36,221 nt of DNA from Clostridia bacterium (GCA_017531385.1 JAFXLD010000031.1:1-36221); one strand, 5' to 3'; positions 15,411 through 24,063 are shown, counted from the stretch's first letter. Notes: generated by a model from the letters alone, not told the origin. A program made the numbers and translations.

Positions 15411-16130
15411 ATGAAAATATTTGCCGAAGTAACAGAAAAAATGATGTCACTGTTACCTGAAACCGCAGATAAATCAGTGTTATTCAATGATGAATTTTGT
15501 GCCGTAAACGGTGAGAAAAACTCAATTCTGTTCAGAAGCGATACCGCTTACGAATTGGGCGGAAGCGGAAAACCTGCTGTCTGCAGTATAGTGTTTACAG
15601 ATTTACCGTCTATGCGTGATGAGGTGATTTTATACGGACCGGATCTGAGTGAGATAACAGAAGATACTCCTTTTGCTCATATTACTTTCGTTCAATTGAA
15701 GCAGAAAAACGAAGAAGAACTGACTTATGAACAGCTGAAAAATATAGGTTTCACTGCTTTTCAGATTTATCCTGAAGGTTATCATATCCGTATTTCACCT
15801 GTGGCGTCAAAAGAACAGGTGCGTGTGGCAAAGACAGCTTTATATTCAGATTCGCCTTTATCCTTTTTGAATGTCGGTTGCAGTTTGATCCGTGCCTTTA
15901 AGGAAAATGACGATGTTGAATTTGTCAGAACGGTTTTTATTACAAAGAAAGAATTTGATTACAGAGCGCTTTCAGACCTTGCACAAAAAGCAAAAAAAAC
16001 AACCGATGCAGTACACAGCACTTTGCAGTTGGATGAGCTTGACTGTGCATCGTGTAAAATGAAACCTATTTGTGATGAGGTTGAAGGTCTGCGGGAATTA
16101 CATTTAAAAAAAGAAAAGGAGAAAATCTGA
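15411..16130 (+). CDS. Acetyl-CoA synthase A2-domain-like protein, module 1
   Basis: 239 aa, soluble. Two stretches recall the A2 domain of acetyl-CoA synthase (AcsB/CdhC): DTAYELGGSGKP followed by VILYGPDLSEI, which matches the YxEFGG...VIGPDIDEI region, and LNVGCSLIRAF followed by VEFVRTVFIT, which matches the GEIL-x-KY...VDKVQVTIYT region. It ends with C212-x2-C215-x5-C221 DEVEG, placed like the first three cysteines of the ACS A-cluster (C-x2-C-x8-C), but the Ni-binding CGC motif and the rest of ACS are absent. It lies 2 bases after the CooC gene. Its paralogue is at 24063-24758. Function unknown; a metal-cluster scaffold or partner is an inference. Confidence 0.6.
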   Translation: MKIFAEVTEKMMSLLPETADKSVLFNDEFCAVNGEKNSILFRSDTAYELGGSGKPAVCSIVFTDLPSMRDEVILYGPDLSEITEDTPFAHITFVQLKQKNEEELTYEQLKNIGFTAFQIYPEGYHIRISPVASKEQVRVAKTALYSDSPLSFLNVGCSLIRAFKENDDVEFVRTVFITKKEFDYRALSDLAQKAKKTTDAVHSTLQLDELDCASCKMKPICDEVEGLRELHLKKEKEKI

Positions 16131-16131
16131 T

Positions 16132-16356
16132 ATGGAGCATAATCACAGCAGTCATACTCATGATCATACATCTGCCGAAGAAATAACAGCATTGCTTAAA
16201 TATATGGCACACCATAATGCTCACCATGCTGATGAGCTTCTGGAAACTGTTTCTTCACTTCCCGATAATGCTGCGGTTCTCATAAAAGAAGCAGTGGAAC
16301 TTTTAAATAAATCGACTGAAAAAATCAATCAGGCGATAAAAGAATCGGAGGGGTAA
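16132..16356 (+). CDS. Histidine-rich small protein, probable nickel binder
   Basis: 74 aa. The N-terminus has His at most second positions (HNHSSHTHDH) and a second cluster HHNAHH about residues 25-30; the rest is a charged helix. His clusters of this kind bind nickel or zinc, as in the tails of nickel chaperones such as CooJ or HypB. It sits 1 base after the ACS-like gene and 2 bases before cooT, so nickel storage or delivery for this operon is the simplest reading. Homology to CooJ is not shown. Confidence 0.75.
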   Translation: MEHNHSSHTHDHTSAEEITALLKYMAHHNAHHADELLETVSSLPDNAAVLIKEAVELLNKSTEKINQAIKESEG

Positions 16357-16358
16357 AA

Positions 16359-16544
16359 ATGTGTCTTTCATCAATTTATAAAAAAAGCGATGATGAAAAT
16401 ATTTTTCTCTTAAAAAATGTTGCACGTGTTATATGTAAAGACGGGGAGCTTACTGTTTATGACCTTATGGGTGCGTGTACAAAACTGAAGGGTGAAATCT
16501 GCGATATTGACCTTATGGAGAATATTATCCTGATTAAGGAATGA
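16359..16544 (+). CDS. CooT-family nickel-binding protein
   Basis: 61 aa, beginning Met-Cys-Leu-Ser. The length, N-terminal MC and the small beta-barrel-like pattern (VARVICKDGELTVYDLMG, then LKGEICDIDLMENIILI) fit CooT. In Rhodospirillum CooT, Cys2 is essential for Ni(II) binding, and it is present here. CooT helps mature CO dehydrogenase, so finding it in a dehydratase-like operon without CODH is unusual. It overlaps nothing and is followed by a 68-base gap before the next subunit. Confidence 0.85.
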   Translation: MCLSSIYKKSDDENIFLLKNVARVICKDGELTVYDLMGACTKLKGEICDIDLMENIILIKE

Positions 16545-16612
16545 GCGGATACAGAATAATAAAAACAATTTGATTGAATTTTTTTGCTGGAAAGAAAGGC
16601 GGATTTTATAAA

Positions 16613-17815
16613 ATGAGAGACCTCAGATACCGTGTATACTTTGAAAATCTTCTCGAAGAAGTAAAAAATGAATTGGTAGATAAGGCTCTGGAAGACGGAA
16701 AACTGGCACTCGGATATTCATGCTATTACATACCTGAAGTGCTTATGAATCTTGACGGTTGTTTTTCCGTGCGTCTGAGAGCACCGGGAGTTGCCGATAC
16801 GGCTATTGCGACATATTATATGTCGGAAAAAACATGTATGTACTCACGAAGCATTCTTGAACTGGCAATCGAAGGAGGATACAATTTCTTTTCTGCATTG
16901 CTGAGCACGGAAACCTGCGGAATGATGCATCGTTCCCATGAACATTTTGAGATGCTTGACCTTGTTAAGGAGCAGAACGAAAAGTTCTTTGTATCTCATG
17001 TTGATGCTCCTTTTGTAACAAAAGATTATGCTGTAAAGCATTATGAAAAACAGCTGAAAAAACACGTTCTTGACCGTCTGAACGAAGTTTACGGAGTTGA
17101 TGTTTCAGATGAAGCTTTACGGAAGGCAATTGAAAAACACAATGAGCTTTGCCGTATAGTTACTGAAATCGGCAATTATCGTAAACTCTCAAATCCGCCT
17201 CTTACCGGATATGAGTTCCATCTTATCGAGCTTGTCAGTGAATGTTGCCCTCACGATCTGATTATGCCGTATCTTAAGGAAACACTTGAAGAACTGAAAA
17301 CAAGAGTTGCCGATAAAGATCCGTGGTACCGTGTCAGGGTTGTTCTTGCAGGCGGTGAGAATGATGATCCTGATTTTACCAAGCTTATTGAGGACTCAGG
17401 TGCTTTTGTTGTTGCAGACAGATATTGCTTCGGCTCGCTTCCCGGCAGAGAAGAAATTGAAATCCGTGACGGTGAAACTGCACTTAATGCTATTGCAAGA
17501 CATTATATTGATACTAATGAGTGCCCGAGATTTATGAATCCTGAAAAGGTTCACGGCAGAAAGCAGTATCTCAAAAAGCTTGCGGAGGATTATAATGCAG
17601 ACGGACTTATTGTTCAGCAAATGAAATTCTGTGAATATTGGGAATATGAGCGTATGTATTGTCAGCAAGTAATGGAGAGTGACTACGGCTTGCCTTGTAT
17701 GGGTATTGAAAAGGAATATATCAACACTTCGACAGGACAGTTACGAACCCGCTTCCAGGCTTTTGTTGAAGCACTTGAACTTAAGAAAACGGAAAGGGGA
17801 GAGCAGCATGGCTGA
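16613..17815 (+). CDS. 2-hydroxyacyl-CoA dehydratase/BcrC-like subunit A1
   Basis: 400 aa from the ATG at 16613 (AAAGGCGG upstream), the same start as the 401-aa paralogue. Three cysteines fall where this superfamily binds its Fe-S cluster: C37 in GYSCYYIPEV, C75 in KTCMYSRS and C102 in TETCGMMHR. The region VRLRAP and the C-terminal VADRYCFGSLPGR (C272) and KFCEYWEYER (C340) are also kept in the paralogue. HgdAB, FldBC, BcrBC and double-cubane proteins use such subunits for ATP-driven low-potential electron transfer. The substrate is unknown. Its end overlaps the B1 gene by 8 bases. Confidence 0.88.
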   Translation: MRDLRYRVYFENLLEEVKNELVDKALEDGKLALGYSCYYIPEVLMNLDGCFSVRLRAPGVADTAIATYYMSEKTCMYSRSILELAIEGGYNFFSALLSTETCGMMHRSHEHFEMLDLVKEQNEKFFVSHVDAPFVTKDYAVKHYEKQLKKHVLDRLNEVYGVDVSDEALRKAIEKHNELCRIVTEIGNYRKLSNPPLTGYEFHLIELVSECCPHDLIMPYLKETLEELKTRVADKDPWYRVRVVLAGGENDDPDFTKLIEDSGAFVVADRYCFGSLPGREEIEIRDGETALNAIARHYIDTNECPRFMNPEKVHGRKQYLKKLAEDYNADGLIVQQMKFCEYWEYERMYCQQVMESDYGLPCMGIEKEYINTSTGQLRTRFQAFVEALELKKTERGEQHG

Positions 17816-19346
17816 AAAGAAAAACTTCGGCAGCAGAAAACGTTTTTATAACGGTTATGAGCTTGCCCGTTACAGAAAATGGAAGGGATTCAAGGATTCC
17901 TGGGTAGATTTCAAAGAATGGCTTAAAGAAAAAAAGATAAGCGGAGAACTGCTTAAAGCTGACCCTGTCCGTGCCTTCAAGGCATTGACATATTATCACT
18001 GGATGGCGCCTTATCTCGGCAGCGGAAGTATGGTTGACCGTACCATTGATGATGCTCACGGTGAAGCTTTACTTATTGCTCATAAATATATGCAGTTTTT
18101 GTTAAAAAGCAATGTGGAGGCATTGATAAAAATTTTAAAATCGGATGAGCGCTTCGGTGAAAATGAATATTCCAAGAAAACTGTAATTTTTGAGCAGGAT
18201 GCTTCGCCGATTCTTATAGGTGGTTTCCCGAATCTTCAGAATGCCGTGGAAGAACCCTATTTCCACATTCTTGCTACTGCTAATGATCAGCACGCAGGTC
18301 ATTATTTTACAGATATCATTGATTCTTACGGTCTCCCGTCAGACTCTTGCAGAAACTCTTCTGCAATCTGCGGTGTTGCAATAGATGACCAGCTTCCTTA
18401 TTACGGAGCTTGTCTTATCACAAGTAATGCACCCTGTGATTCTTCTGTTATGAACTCATCTATTGTTGAGCGTCGTCTTAAGGTGCCTTCAATTCAGGGC
18501 TGTACACCTATGCGTTGGAAGGACGAGGATACAAGGGAATATGCAGTCGCTCACGTTAAAGAGGTTATTAAATTCATTGAAGATTGCACCGGTGAAACAT
18601 TTGACTGGGATGCCTTTTTTGAGACTGTCCGTCAGTACAACGAGGAAACCCGCATCCAGCACGAATTATGGGAGCTTGCAAAATCTCCTTATTATCCCGT
18701 GCCGAGCGTACCTAATCTGTTGTACCGTTCTTTCCAGCTTTCTTTCTCAAGCGGTCTTAATAAGGAATGTGCAAAAATCGGCAGAGAGATGCTTGAAATC
18801 TGCGAAAAGTGCGTCAGGGAAAAAATCAATGTCCGTCCCAAAACACGGTACAGAACTCTTGTCTGCGGTGCTCCGTCATCATATTATATGCATTTTTCCA
18901 CATGGATGTATGAGTGCTGGGGTGTAAACACCGTTGCGGTGCTCAACAATATGTCTCACCACGAGTTTATTTCCGAGGATGACAAAGAAGAGGCTCTCTG
19001 GGGTGTTGCACAGCTCTGGGAGCAGGCAATCATGCGTCGTCATCTTGTAGGCGGATACGAAAACTTACTGGAAATGTTTGAAGAATATGAACGCTTTAAC
19101 TGTGACATGATAGTGTTTTATGACGATATTACCTGTAAGGGCAGTAAATCTATGACCGGAATGATTCAGGATATTGCAAACGAAAGAAACATTCCTTTGG
19201 TGTGGATTTCACATGATCTGATCGATCCGCGTGCTATTCCGCGTAATGAAATGAGAAAACAGTTCAATGACTTTATGTTTTCTGTTATGAATGAAAAACC
19301 GTTGGATGAATCATTGCTTGATTTTGATGATTCCAAGGGCTGGTAA
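17808..19346 (+). CDS. 2-hydroxyacyl-CoA dehydratase/BcrB-like subunit B1
   Basis: 512 aa; the ATG lies 8 bases inside the A1 gene after GGGGAGAGC. It is longer than HgdA, HgdB or BcrB (about 380-480 aa), mostly at the N-terminus, where a basic and aromatic 100-residue stretch has no Fe-S motif. C181 in PSDSC, C210 in NAPCDSSVMNSS and C443 in DITCKG are all conserved in B2 and are probable cluster ligands, as in superfamily members. C202, C353 and C370 are conserved too. It should form a heterodimer with A1. Identity of the substrate is unknown. Confidence 0.85.
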   Translation: MAEKKNFGSRKRFYNGYELARYRKWKGFKDSWVDFKEWLKEKKISGELLKADPVRAFKALTYYHWMAPYLGSGSMVDRTIDDAHGEALLIAHKYMQFLLKSNVEALIKILKSDERFGENEYSKKTVIFEQDASPILIGGFPNLQNAVEEPYFHILATANDQHAGHYFTDIIDSYGLPSDSCRNSSAICGVAIDDQLPYYGACLITSNAPCDSSVMNSSIVERRLKVPSIQGCTPMRWKDEDTREYAVAHVKEVIKFIEDCTGETFDWDAFFETVRQYNEETRIQHELWELAKSPYYPVPSVPNLLYRSFQLSFSSGLNKECAKIGREMLEICEKCVREKINVRPKTRYRTLVCGAPSSYYMHFSTWMYECWGVNTVAVLNNMSHHEFISEDDKEEALWGVAQLWEQAIMRRHLVGGYENLLEMFEEYERFNCDMIVFYDDITCKGSKSMTGMIQDIANERNIPLVWISHDLIDPRAIPRNEMRKQFNDFMFSVMNEKPLDESLLDFDDSKGW

Positions 19347-19358
19347 GGAGGAATAAGC

Positions 19359-19535
19359 ATGGGCATATTAATAATTATATTAAAAATCATTGCATGTCTT
19401 ATTGCGTTGGCAGCTTTTGTTTTTGCGCTTATTCAGGCAGTATACTGGCTTAATATTGATAATAAGATAATGTTCCTGTTATATAAAATCTTCAACAGAA
19501 TTACAGACCGTGTACCCCGTGACCGCAGATTCTGA
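19359..19535 (+). CDS. Single-helix membrane peptide, module 1
   Basis: 58 aa; AAGGAGGAATAAGC precedes the ATG 12 bases after the B1 stop. One strong transmembrane helix (about 3-27) is followed by QAVYWLNIDNKIMFLLYKI and a basic tail ending RVPRDRRF. The post-helix segment resembles YWFNLDMKLVRVVYDLL in the 51-aa peptide at 23908-24063. The conserved position next to a dehydratase-like pair in both modules suggests a membrane anchor or partner of the enzyme. It is short enough to be missed by usual gene callers. Confidence 0.75.
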   Translation: MGILIIILKIIACLIALAAFVFALIQAVYWLNIDNKIMFLLYKIFNRITDRVPRDRRF

Positions 19536-19546
19536 GTTTTTTCGGG

Positions 19547-19574
19547 TTGACACGTAATAATTGATAAATATAAT
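19547..19574 (+). promoter_or_regulatory. Strong promoter of module 2
   Basis: Consensus TTGACA (19547-19552), a 16-bp spacer and TATAAT (19569-19574). The expected start of transcription is about 10 bases before the ATG, so the leader is very short. Confidence 0.75.
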
Positions 19575-19590
19575 CCGATTGGGTGATGAT

Positions 19591-20355
19591 ATGGAAAACA
19601 GTGCTGTAATAATAGCTCTTTCAGGAAAAGGCGGAGTCGGAAAGACATCAGTTTCAGCGGCTATTGTAAAACTTCTTGTTGAGGCATATCCTGACAAGAA
19701 AATTCTTGCAATTGATGCTGACCCTGCAGTCGGTCTTTCAACTGCACTGGGCATTGAAGTTAAATCAACAATTGATGATATAAGAAAAGAAATTGTATTG
19801 AATATGCAGGACGGTAATACAAAAACTGCAATCGAGCTTCTCGGTGATGCAAGATACAGGATTTTCGATGCTCTTGTTGAAACAGACGGTTTTGCATTCA
19901 TTGCAGTCGGCAGACCCGAAAGTGCAGGCTGTTACTGTAAAATAAATTCATATCTGAAAGAAGTTATCAGCATACTTTCAAATGATTTTGATTATGTGGT
20001 TATTGACGGTGAAGCAGGTATTGAGCAGATAAACCGCCGTGTAATGGAGAAGGTTACTCATCTTCTTCTTATCACTGATGCGAGTAAAAAAGGAACTCAG
20101 GTCATTTCAACGATAAAAAGCGTTGCAGATGAGCTTGTGATGTATAAAAAAATAGGTGCAATTGTCAACAGAATTCCCGATGAAAGTGTAATCCCACACA
20201 TCAATACAAACTGCATTCCCGTTCTCTCTTATATTGAAAATGATAAAAACCTTGCAATTTTTGATATTGAGGGTAAAAACATAACGAAACTTCCTGACGA
20301 TTCAAATGTTGTCAGAGGCGTAAAAAAGGCACTTACCGAAATGGAGATTTTGTAA
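19591..20355 (+). CDS. CooC/AcsF-type nickel-insertion ATPase, module 2
   Basis: 254 aa. The ATG at 19591 follows GGGTGATGAT; in-frame codons upstream lie over the promoter. It has GKGGVGKT (12-19), IDADPAVGLS, the metal-binding G-C114-Y-C116 motif, and VVIDGEAGIEQINRR. It is clearly a paralogue of the ATPase at 14650-15408, with near-identical motifs. It heads the second operon and overlaps A2 by 1 base (TAATG). It probably loads a metal into a protein of module 2, but the client is unknown. Confidence 0.88.
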   Translation: MENSAVIIALSGKGGVGKTSVSAAIVKLLVEAYPDKKILAIDADPAVGLSTALGIEVKSTIDDIRKEIVLNMQDGNTKTAIELLGDARYRIFDALVETDGFAFIAVGRPESAGCYCKINSYLKEVISILSNDFDYVVIDGEAGIEQINRRVMEKVTHLLLITDASKKGTQVISTIKSVADELVMYKKIGAIVNRIPDESVIPHINTNCIPVLSYIENDKNLAIFDIEGKNITKLPDDSNVVRGVKKALTEMEIL

Positions 20356-21560
20356 TGAGAGATCTGAAACATCTTTATGAATTTGAAAAGCTTCTGCTCG
20401 ATGCTAACAATGAGCTTGTGCAGAAAGCGAAGGCAGACGGCGGTATTGCTCTGGGGTATACCTGTTATCACATTCCTGAAGTTCTCCTCAACTGCGGAAA
20501 CTGTTTTTCCGTCAGACTCAGAGCTCCGAGAACAGGTTCAATGGATATTGCCACATACTATATGAGTAACTTCCTTTGCGGTTATTCAAAGGCAATTCTT
20601 GAAAGAGCCATTGAGGGCGGTTATAATTTCCTGAATGCGTTGCTGTCATCTGAAACCTGTTCCGAAATGAACAGAACAGCAGAGCATTTTGAGCTTCTTG
20701 AGCTGGTACCTGAAGATAAGTTTTTTGTTACTTTCCTTGATATGCCTTTTAAAATTGAAGACCACACAGTAAGGCATTACGTTACACAGACAAGAGTAAA
20801 AATTCTTGATAAAATAACTTCTGTTTACGGTGTTGATACTTCCGATGACGCATTGCTGAAAGCTGTTGAGGAGCATAATGAAGTCTGCCGTATCATGACA
20901 GAAATCGGCAACTACCGTAAGGAAGACAATCCGAGAATTACAGGATATGAATATCATACTCTGAGTCTTGTTTCATATTGCTGTCCGAAGGCTCTTATTC
21001 TGCCTATGCTCCGTGAAACTGCCGAGGAGCTTAAAACAAGAGAACCGGATGCAAAGAAGAATTACAGAGCAAAGATTGTTGTTGTGGGCTCTGAAATGGA
21101 TGATCCCGAGTTCACATCTCTCATTGAAGACAGCGGTGCACTTGTTGTTGCCGACAGATACTGTTTCGGTGCACTTCCCGGCAGACAGGAAATAATTATA
21201 AACAAAGATGAAGATGTACTCACTCAGATATGTCTTCATTATCTTAAAACAAGTCAGTGTCCCCGCTATATGAGCCACGAAAAGGTTCAGGAGAGAAGGG
21301 ACTATGTAAAACAGCTTGTTGATGAATATCACGCAGACGGTGTTATGTACGAACAGCTTAAATTCTGTGAATACTGGGGATATGAAAGAGCACTTGCTTC
21401 ATACATAATGACAAATGATTACGGTGTACCCACCGCAGCCGTTGACAGACAGTATACTGCATCGGCATCAGGACAGCTCCGTACACGTGTACAGGCATTC
21501 GTTGAAAGCCTTGAAATCAAAAAGATTCAGAAAGAAAAGGGGGGGAAGAAGAATGGATAA
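20355..21560 (+). CDS. 2-hydroxyacyl-CoA dehydratase/BcrC-like subunit A2
   Basis: 401 aa. Shares with A1 the probable Fe-S ligands C37 (GYTCYHIPEV), C75 (FLCGYSKA) and C102 (SETCSEMNR) at identical positions, plus VADRYCFGALPGR and KFCEYWGYER. Differences such as the extra C47 and changes around residues 103-107 (GMMHR against SEMNR) suggest that the two modules act on different substrates or partners. Overlaps B2 by 8 bases, exactly as in module 1. Confidence 0.88.
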   Translation: MRDLKHLYEFEKLLLDANNELVQKAKADGGIALGYTCYHIPEVLLNCGNCFSVRLRAPRTGSMDIATYYMSNFLCGYSKAILERAIEGGYNFLNALLSSETCSEMNRTAEHFELLELVPEDKFFVTFLDMPFKIEDHTVRHYVTQTRVKILDKITSVYGVDTSDDALLKAVEEHNEVCRIMTEIGNYRKEDNPRITGYEYHTLSLVSYCCPKALILPMLRETAEELKTREPDAKKNYRAKIVVVGSEMDDPEFTSLIEDSGALVVADRYCFGALPGRQEIIINKDEDVLTQICLHYLKTSQCPRYMSHEKVQERRDYVKQLVDEYHADGVMYEQLKFCEYWGYERALASYIMTNDYGVPTAAVDRQYTASASGQLRTRVQAFVESLEIKKIQKEKGGKKNG

Positions 21561-23082
21561 TTACGGTAAACTTTATAAAGAACATACTGCCATACTTAAG
21601 CACAGGGAATGGCGTGGTTTTAAAGACACAATGTATGATTACTACCGTTGGCTTGTCACCTGGAAAGACATGATAAAAATGGTTCTCAAAGCTCCCGTTT
21701 CTACTGTCAAGGGTATCTGGAGATACCGCTGGATGGCTTCTTATCTTTCCGCACCTTCTTTTATTGACCGTCATGTTGCAGGTCTGAGAGGACCTCAGCT
21801 GCGAATGGCTCACCTTCATTACAACATGATTGTCAAGCATACAACTGACCTTATCAATCTTTCTCTCAAGGCAGATGAAAAGATCAATCCCTGCAATAAG
21901 ATTTCAAAGAAAATTGTTCTTATGGACGAAATTGTTCCTAATGAAGTGTTTACAGGATTCCCGAATCTTATTCCCGTACCTCTTCAGACACTGCCCATAT
22001 TCCTTTCTTCAATGGTTGACCAGCAGATTACACCTCCTTATCTTGAAGTTACGGAAAGCTTCGGTGTGCCTGCCGATGTATGTCCTCTTCCCAGTGCAGA
22101 AGCAGGTGTTGCAATTGATGACGATTATCCGAAAATCGGTTGTTGTATGATTGGTACAAATATGCCCTGTGACGGCTCAATCATGAACTCATCATTCCTT
22201 GACAGAAGAATCAATCTTCCCACACACTTTTTCGGTGTACCTCTTCGTTATGACGGTGATGATGTTCAGGAATATGCTGTTGAGGAAATAAAATCACTTA
22301 TTGCTTTTATTGAAAAACAGACAGGTGAAAAGTTCGACTGGGATGAATATTTCAGAAGAATGAAAGACTACAATAAGCAGCTTGAATATGAAAGACAGAA
22401 GTGGGATATAAACAAAACACCCTATCCGCAGATGACAGGTGCCTGCTTCTGGCTTTACAGAATTTTCTATTTCAATCTTTCAGGTGGCACAAATGAAAGA
22501 TTCCTTAAAGTTGACGAAAAGGTCAATAAAATAATGATGAAAGCATACGAGAAGAAAACTCCCGTATCAAAGGAAATGCGTCACAGAGCCGTTGTGTGGA
22601 GCTGTCCCGCAAACTACTACACATCATTTGCAAACTGGCTTGAAAACTGCTGGGGTATCAATGTCGTTATGGATATGGAAACGATGATTTCATATCTTGA
22701 AATTGACACAGAGGATAAAGAGCAGTCGCTCAGAGACCTTGCGAAGACATACCAGCGTTCCATTATGCGTAAACACACAAAGGGCGGATACAAAAACGTC
22801 GTTGACGAGCTGTGGAGAATCGTTGAAGAATACAATGCAGACACGGTTATTATGTATGACCAGATTTCCTGTAAGGGAATGGACGGTCTGTCTGGTATTT
22901 TTGACGATCAGGCAAGAGAGCGTAATGTCAATTTTATCTGGGTGCAGCAGGACCTTATGGACCCGAGAACAATTTCACGACGTGATATGCGTGAACAGGT
23001 AAATAAATATATGCAGACTGTTCTTCAGGAAGAACCTCTTGATGCTTCACTTCTTGATTTTGAAGACGATTTAGCTTGGTAA
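21553..23082 (+). CDS. 2-hydroxyacyl-CoA dehydratase/BcrB-like subunit B2
   Basis: 509 aa; GGGGGGAAGAAG precedes the ATG inside the A2 gene. Conserved with B1 are C177 (PADVC), C206 (NMPCDGSIMNSS) and C440 (QISCKG), plus C351, C366 and the LLDF(D/E)D C-terminal motif ending in W. The second cysteine of the SAxC region in B1 (C188) is replaced by Ala here. The N-terminal 100 residues again differ from known dehydratases. It is expected to pair with A2 and to be activated by the next gene product. Confidence 0.85.
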   Translation: MDNYGKLYKEHTAILKHREWRGFKDTMYDYYRWLVTWKDMIKMVLKAPVSTVKGIWRYRWMASYLSAPSFIDRHVAGLRGPQLRMAHLHYNMIVKHTTDLINLSLKADEKINPCNKISKKIVLMDEIVPNEVFTGFPNLIPVPLQTLPIFLSSMVDQQITPPYLEVTESFGVPADVCPLPSAEAGVAIDDDYPKIGCCMIGTNMPCDGSIMNSSFLDRRINLPTHFFGVPLRYDGDDVQEYAVEEIKSLIAFIEKQTGEKFDWDEYFRRMKDYNKQLEYERQKWDINKTPYPQMTGACFWLYRIFYFNLSGGTNERFLKVDEKVNKIMMKAYEKKTPVSKEMRHRAVVWSCPANYYTSFANWLENCWGINVVMDMETMISYLEIDTEDKEQSLRDLAKTYQRSIMRKHTKGGYKNVVDELWRIVEEYNADTVIMYDQISCKGMDGLSGIFDDQARERNVNFIWVQQDLMDPRTISRRDMREQVNKYMQTVLQEEPLDASLLDFEDDLAW

Positions 23083-23105
23083 ATAAAAAAAGGAGATAAT
23101 GAATT

Positions 23106-23906
23106 ATGAAATATTTTGGCGGTTGTGATGTTGGCTCAACATATACAAAATGTGTTATTCTTGATGAAAACGGAAACATTGTTGCAAATGTTACCAACAG
23201 AAGTAAAATAAATCCAGTTGCAAGTGCTCAGATTGCACTTAACGATGCTATAGCTCAGGTTGATAGTCTGAATTCAGCCGAGGATCTTACATATCTTATC
23301 GGTACCGGTTACGGCAGAAATAAGGTTCCTTTTGCTGATGAAAATATTTCTGAAATCAGCTGTCACGCTATGGGTGTTCATGTTACAAATCCCGAAGTAA
23401 AGGCGATTATCGATATCGGCGGTCAGGATGTAAAGGGTATTTCAATCGACACTGACGGCACGGTAAAAAACTTTGCAATGAACGATAAATGTGCTGCAGG
23501 TACAGGCAGATTCTATGAAGCTATGGCAAATGCTTTTGAAATGACTTTACCCGAATTCTCAAAGCTGTCATTGAATGCTAAAAATACAATTCCCATCACT
23601 GCACAGTGTACTGTTTTTGCAGAAAGTGAGGTTATTTCACTTGTGGGTGAAGGTAAACCTATGGATGAAATTGCGGCAGGTATTCAGCTTGCAGTTGCAA
23701 AAAGATGTTTTGTTATGGCTAAAAAAGCAGGTGCTACAAACAGTATCACTCTGACAGGCGGTTGCGCAAAAAATGATGGTCTCAAAAAAGCAATTGAAAA
23801 AGTGCTTAAAATCAAGGTTGTTGAACTCAAGACTGACCCCCAGCTTATGGGTGCTCTCGGTGCGGCTGAATATGCCCGTCAGAAGGGTCTTGCAAAGGTG
23901 AATTGA
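23106..23906 (+). CDS. HgdC/CompA-type activator ATPase (archerase)
   Basis: 266 aa, BadF/BadG/HgdC family; AAAGGAGATAAT precedes the ATG. GGCDVGSTYTK (residues 5-15) is the phosphate-binding loop of the ASKHA fold, IDIGGQDVKG another. C129 in NDKCAAGTGRF and C168 in AQCTVFAESE match C127 and C166 of the Acidaminococcus activator, which bind one [4Fe-4S] cluster between two monomers. Such proteins drive electrons into the dehydratase by ATP hydrolysis. It is the only activator seen, so it must serve both modules or module 1 uses one outside the window. Confidence 0.93.
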   Translation: MKYFGGCDVGSTYTKCVILDENGNIVANVTNRSKINPVASAQIALNDAIAQVDSLNSAEDLTYLIGTGYGRNKVPFADENISEISCHAMGVHVTNPEVKAIIDIGGQDVKGISIDTDGTVKNFAMNDKCAAGTGRFYEAMANAFEMTLPEFSKLSLNAKNTIPITAQCTVFAESEVISLVGEGKPMDEIAAGIQLAVAKRCFVMAKKAGATNSITLTGGCAKNDGLKKAIEKVLKIKVVELKTDPQLMGALGAAEYARQKGLAKVN

Positions 23907-23907
23907 T

Positions 23908-24063
23908 ATGGAAGTTTTTCTTATAATACTTGCAGTTATTGTCGGTCTTTTTCTTCTGACATTTGCAATTTACTGGTTCAATCTCGATATGAAGCTTGTA
24001 CGTGTTGTTTATGACCTGCTTCAGAAACATTACGATGCTATGAAAAGGGAAAAGAAACTTTGA
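23908..24063 (+). CDS. Single-helix membrane peptide, module 2
   Basis: 51 aa from the ATG 1 base after the activator stop. One transmembrane helix (about 2-22), then IYWFNLDMKLVRVVYDLLQ and a basic tail KREKKL. It is similar in layout and post-helix sequence to the 58-aa peptide of module 1. Its stop codon overlaps the next start (TGATG), so it is translationally coupled. Confidence 0.75.
   Translation: MEVFLIILAVIVGLFLLTFAIYWFNLDMKLVRVVYDLLQKHYDAMKREKKL

Noticed and set aside
14650-20355. The CooC-like ATPases are MinD or NifH proteins
   Set aside because: Length of ~250 aa, CxC motif and GEAGIEQ box match CooC/AcsF; NifH cluster cysteines and MinD membrane helix are absent.
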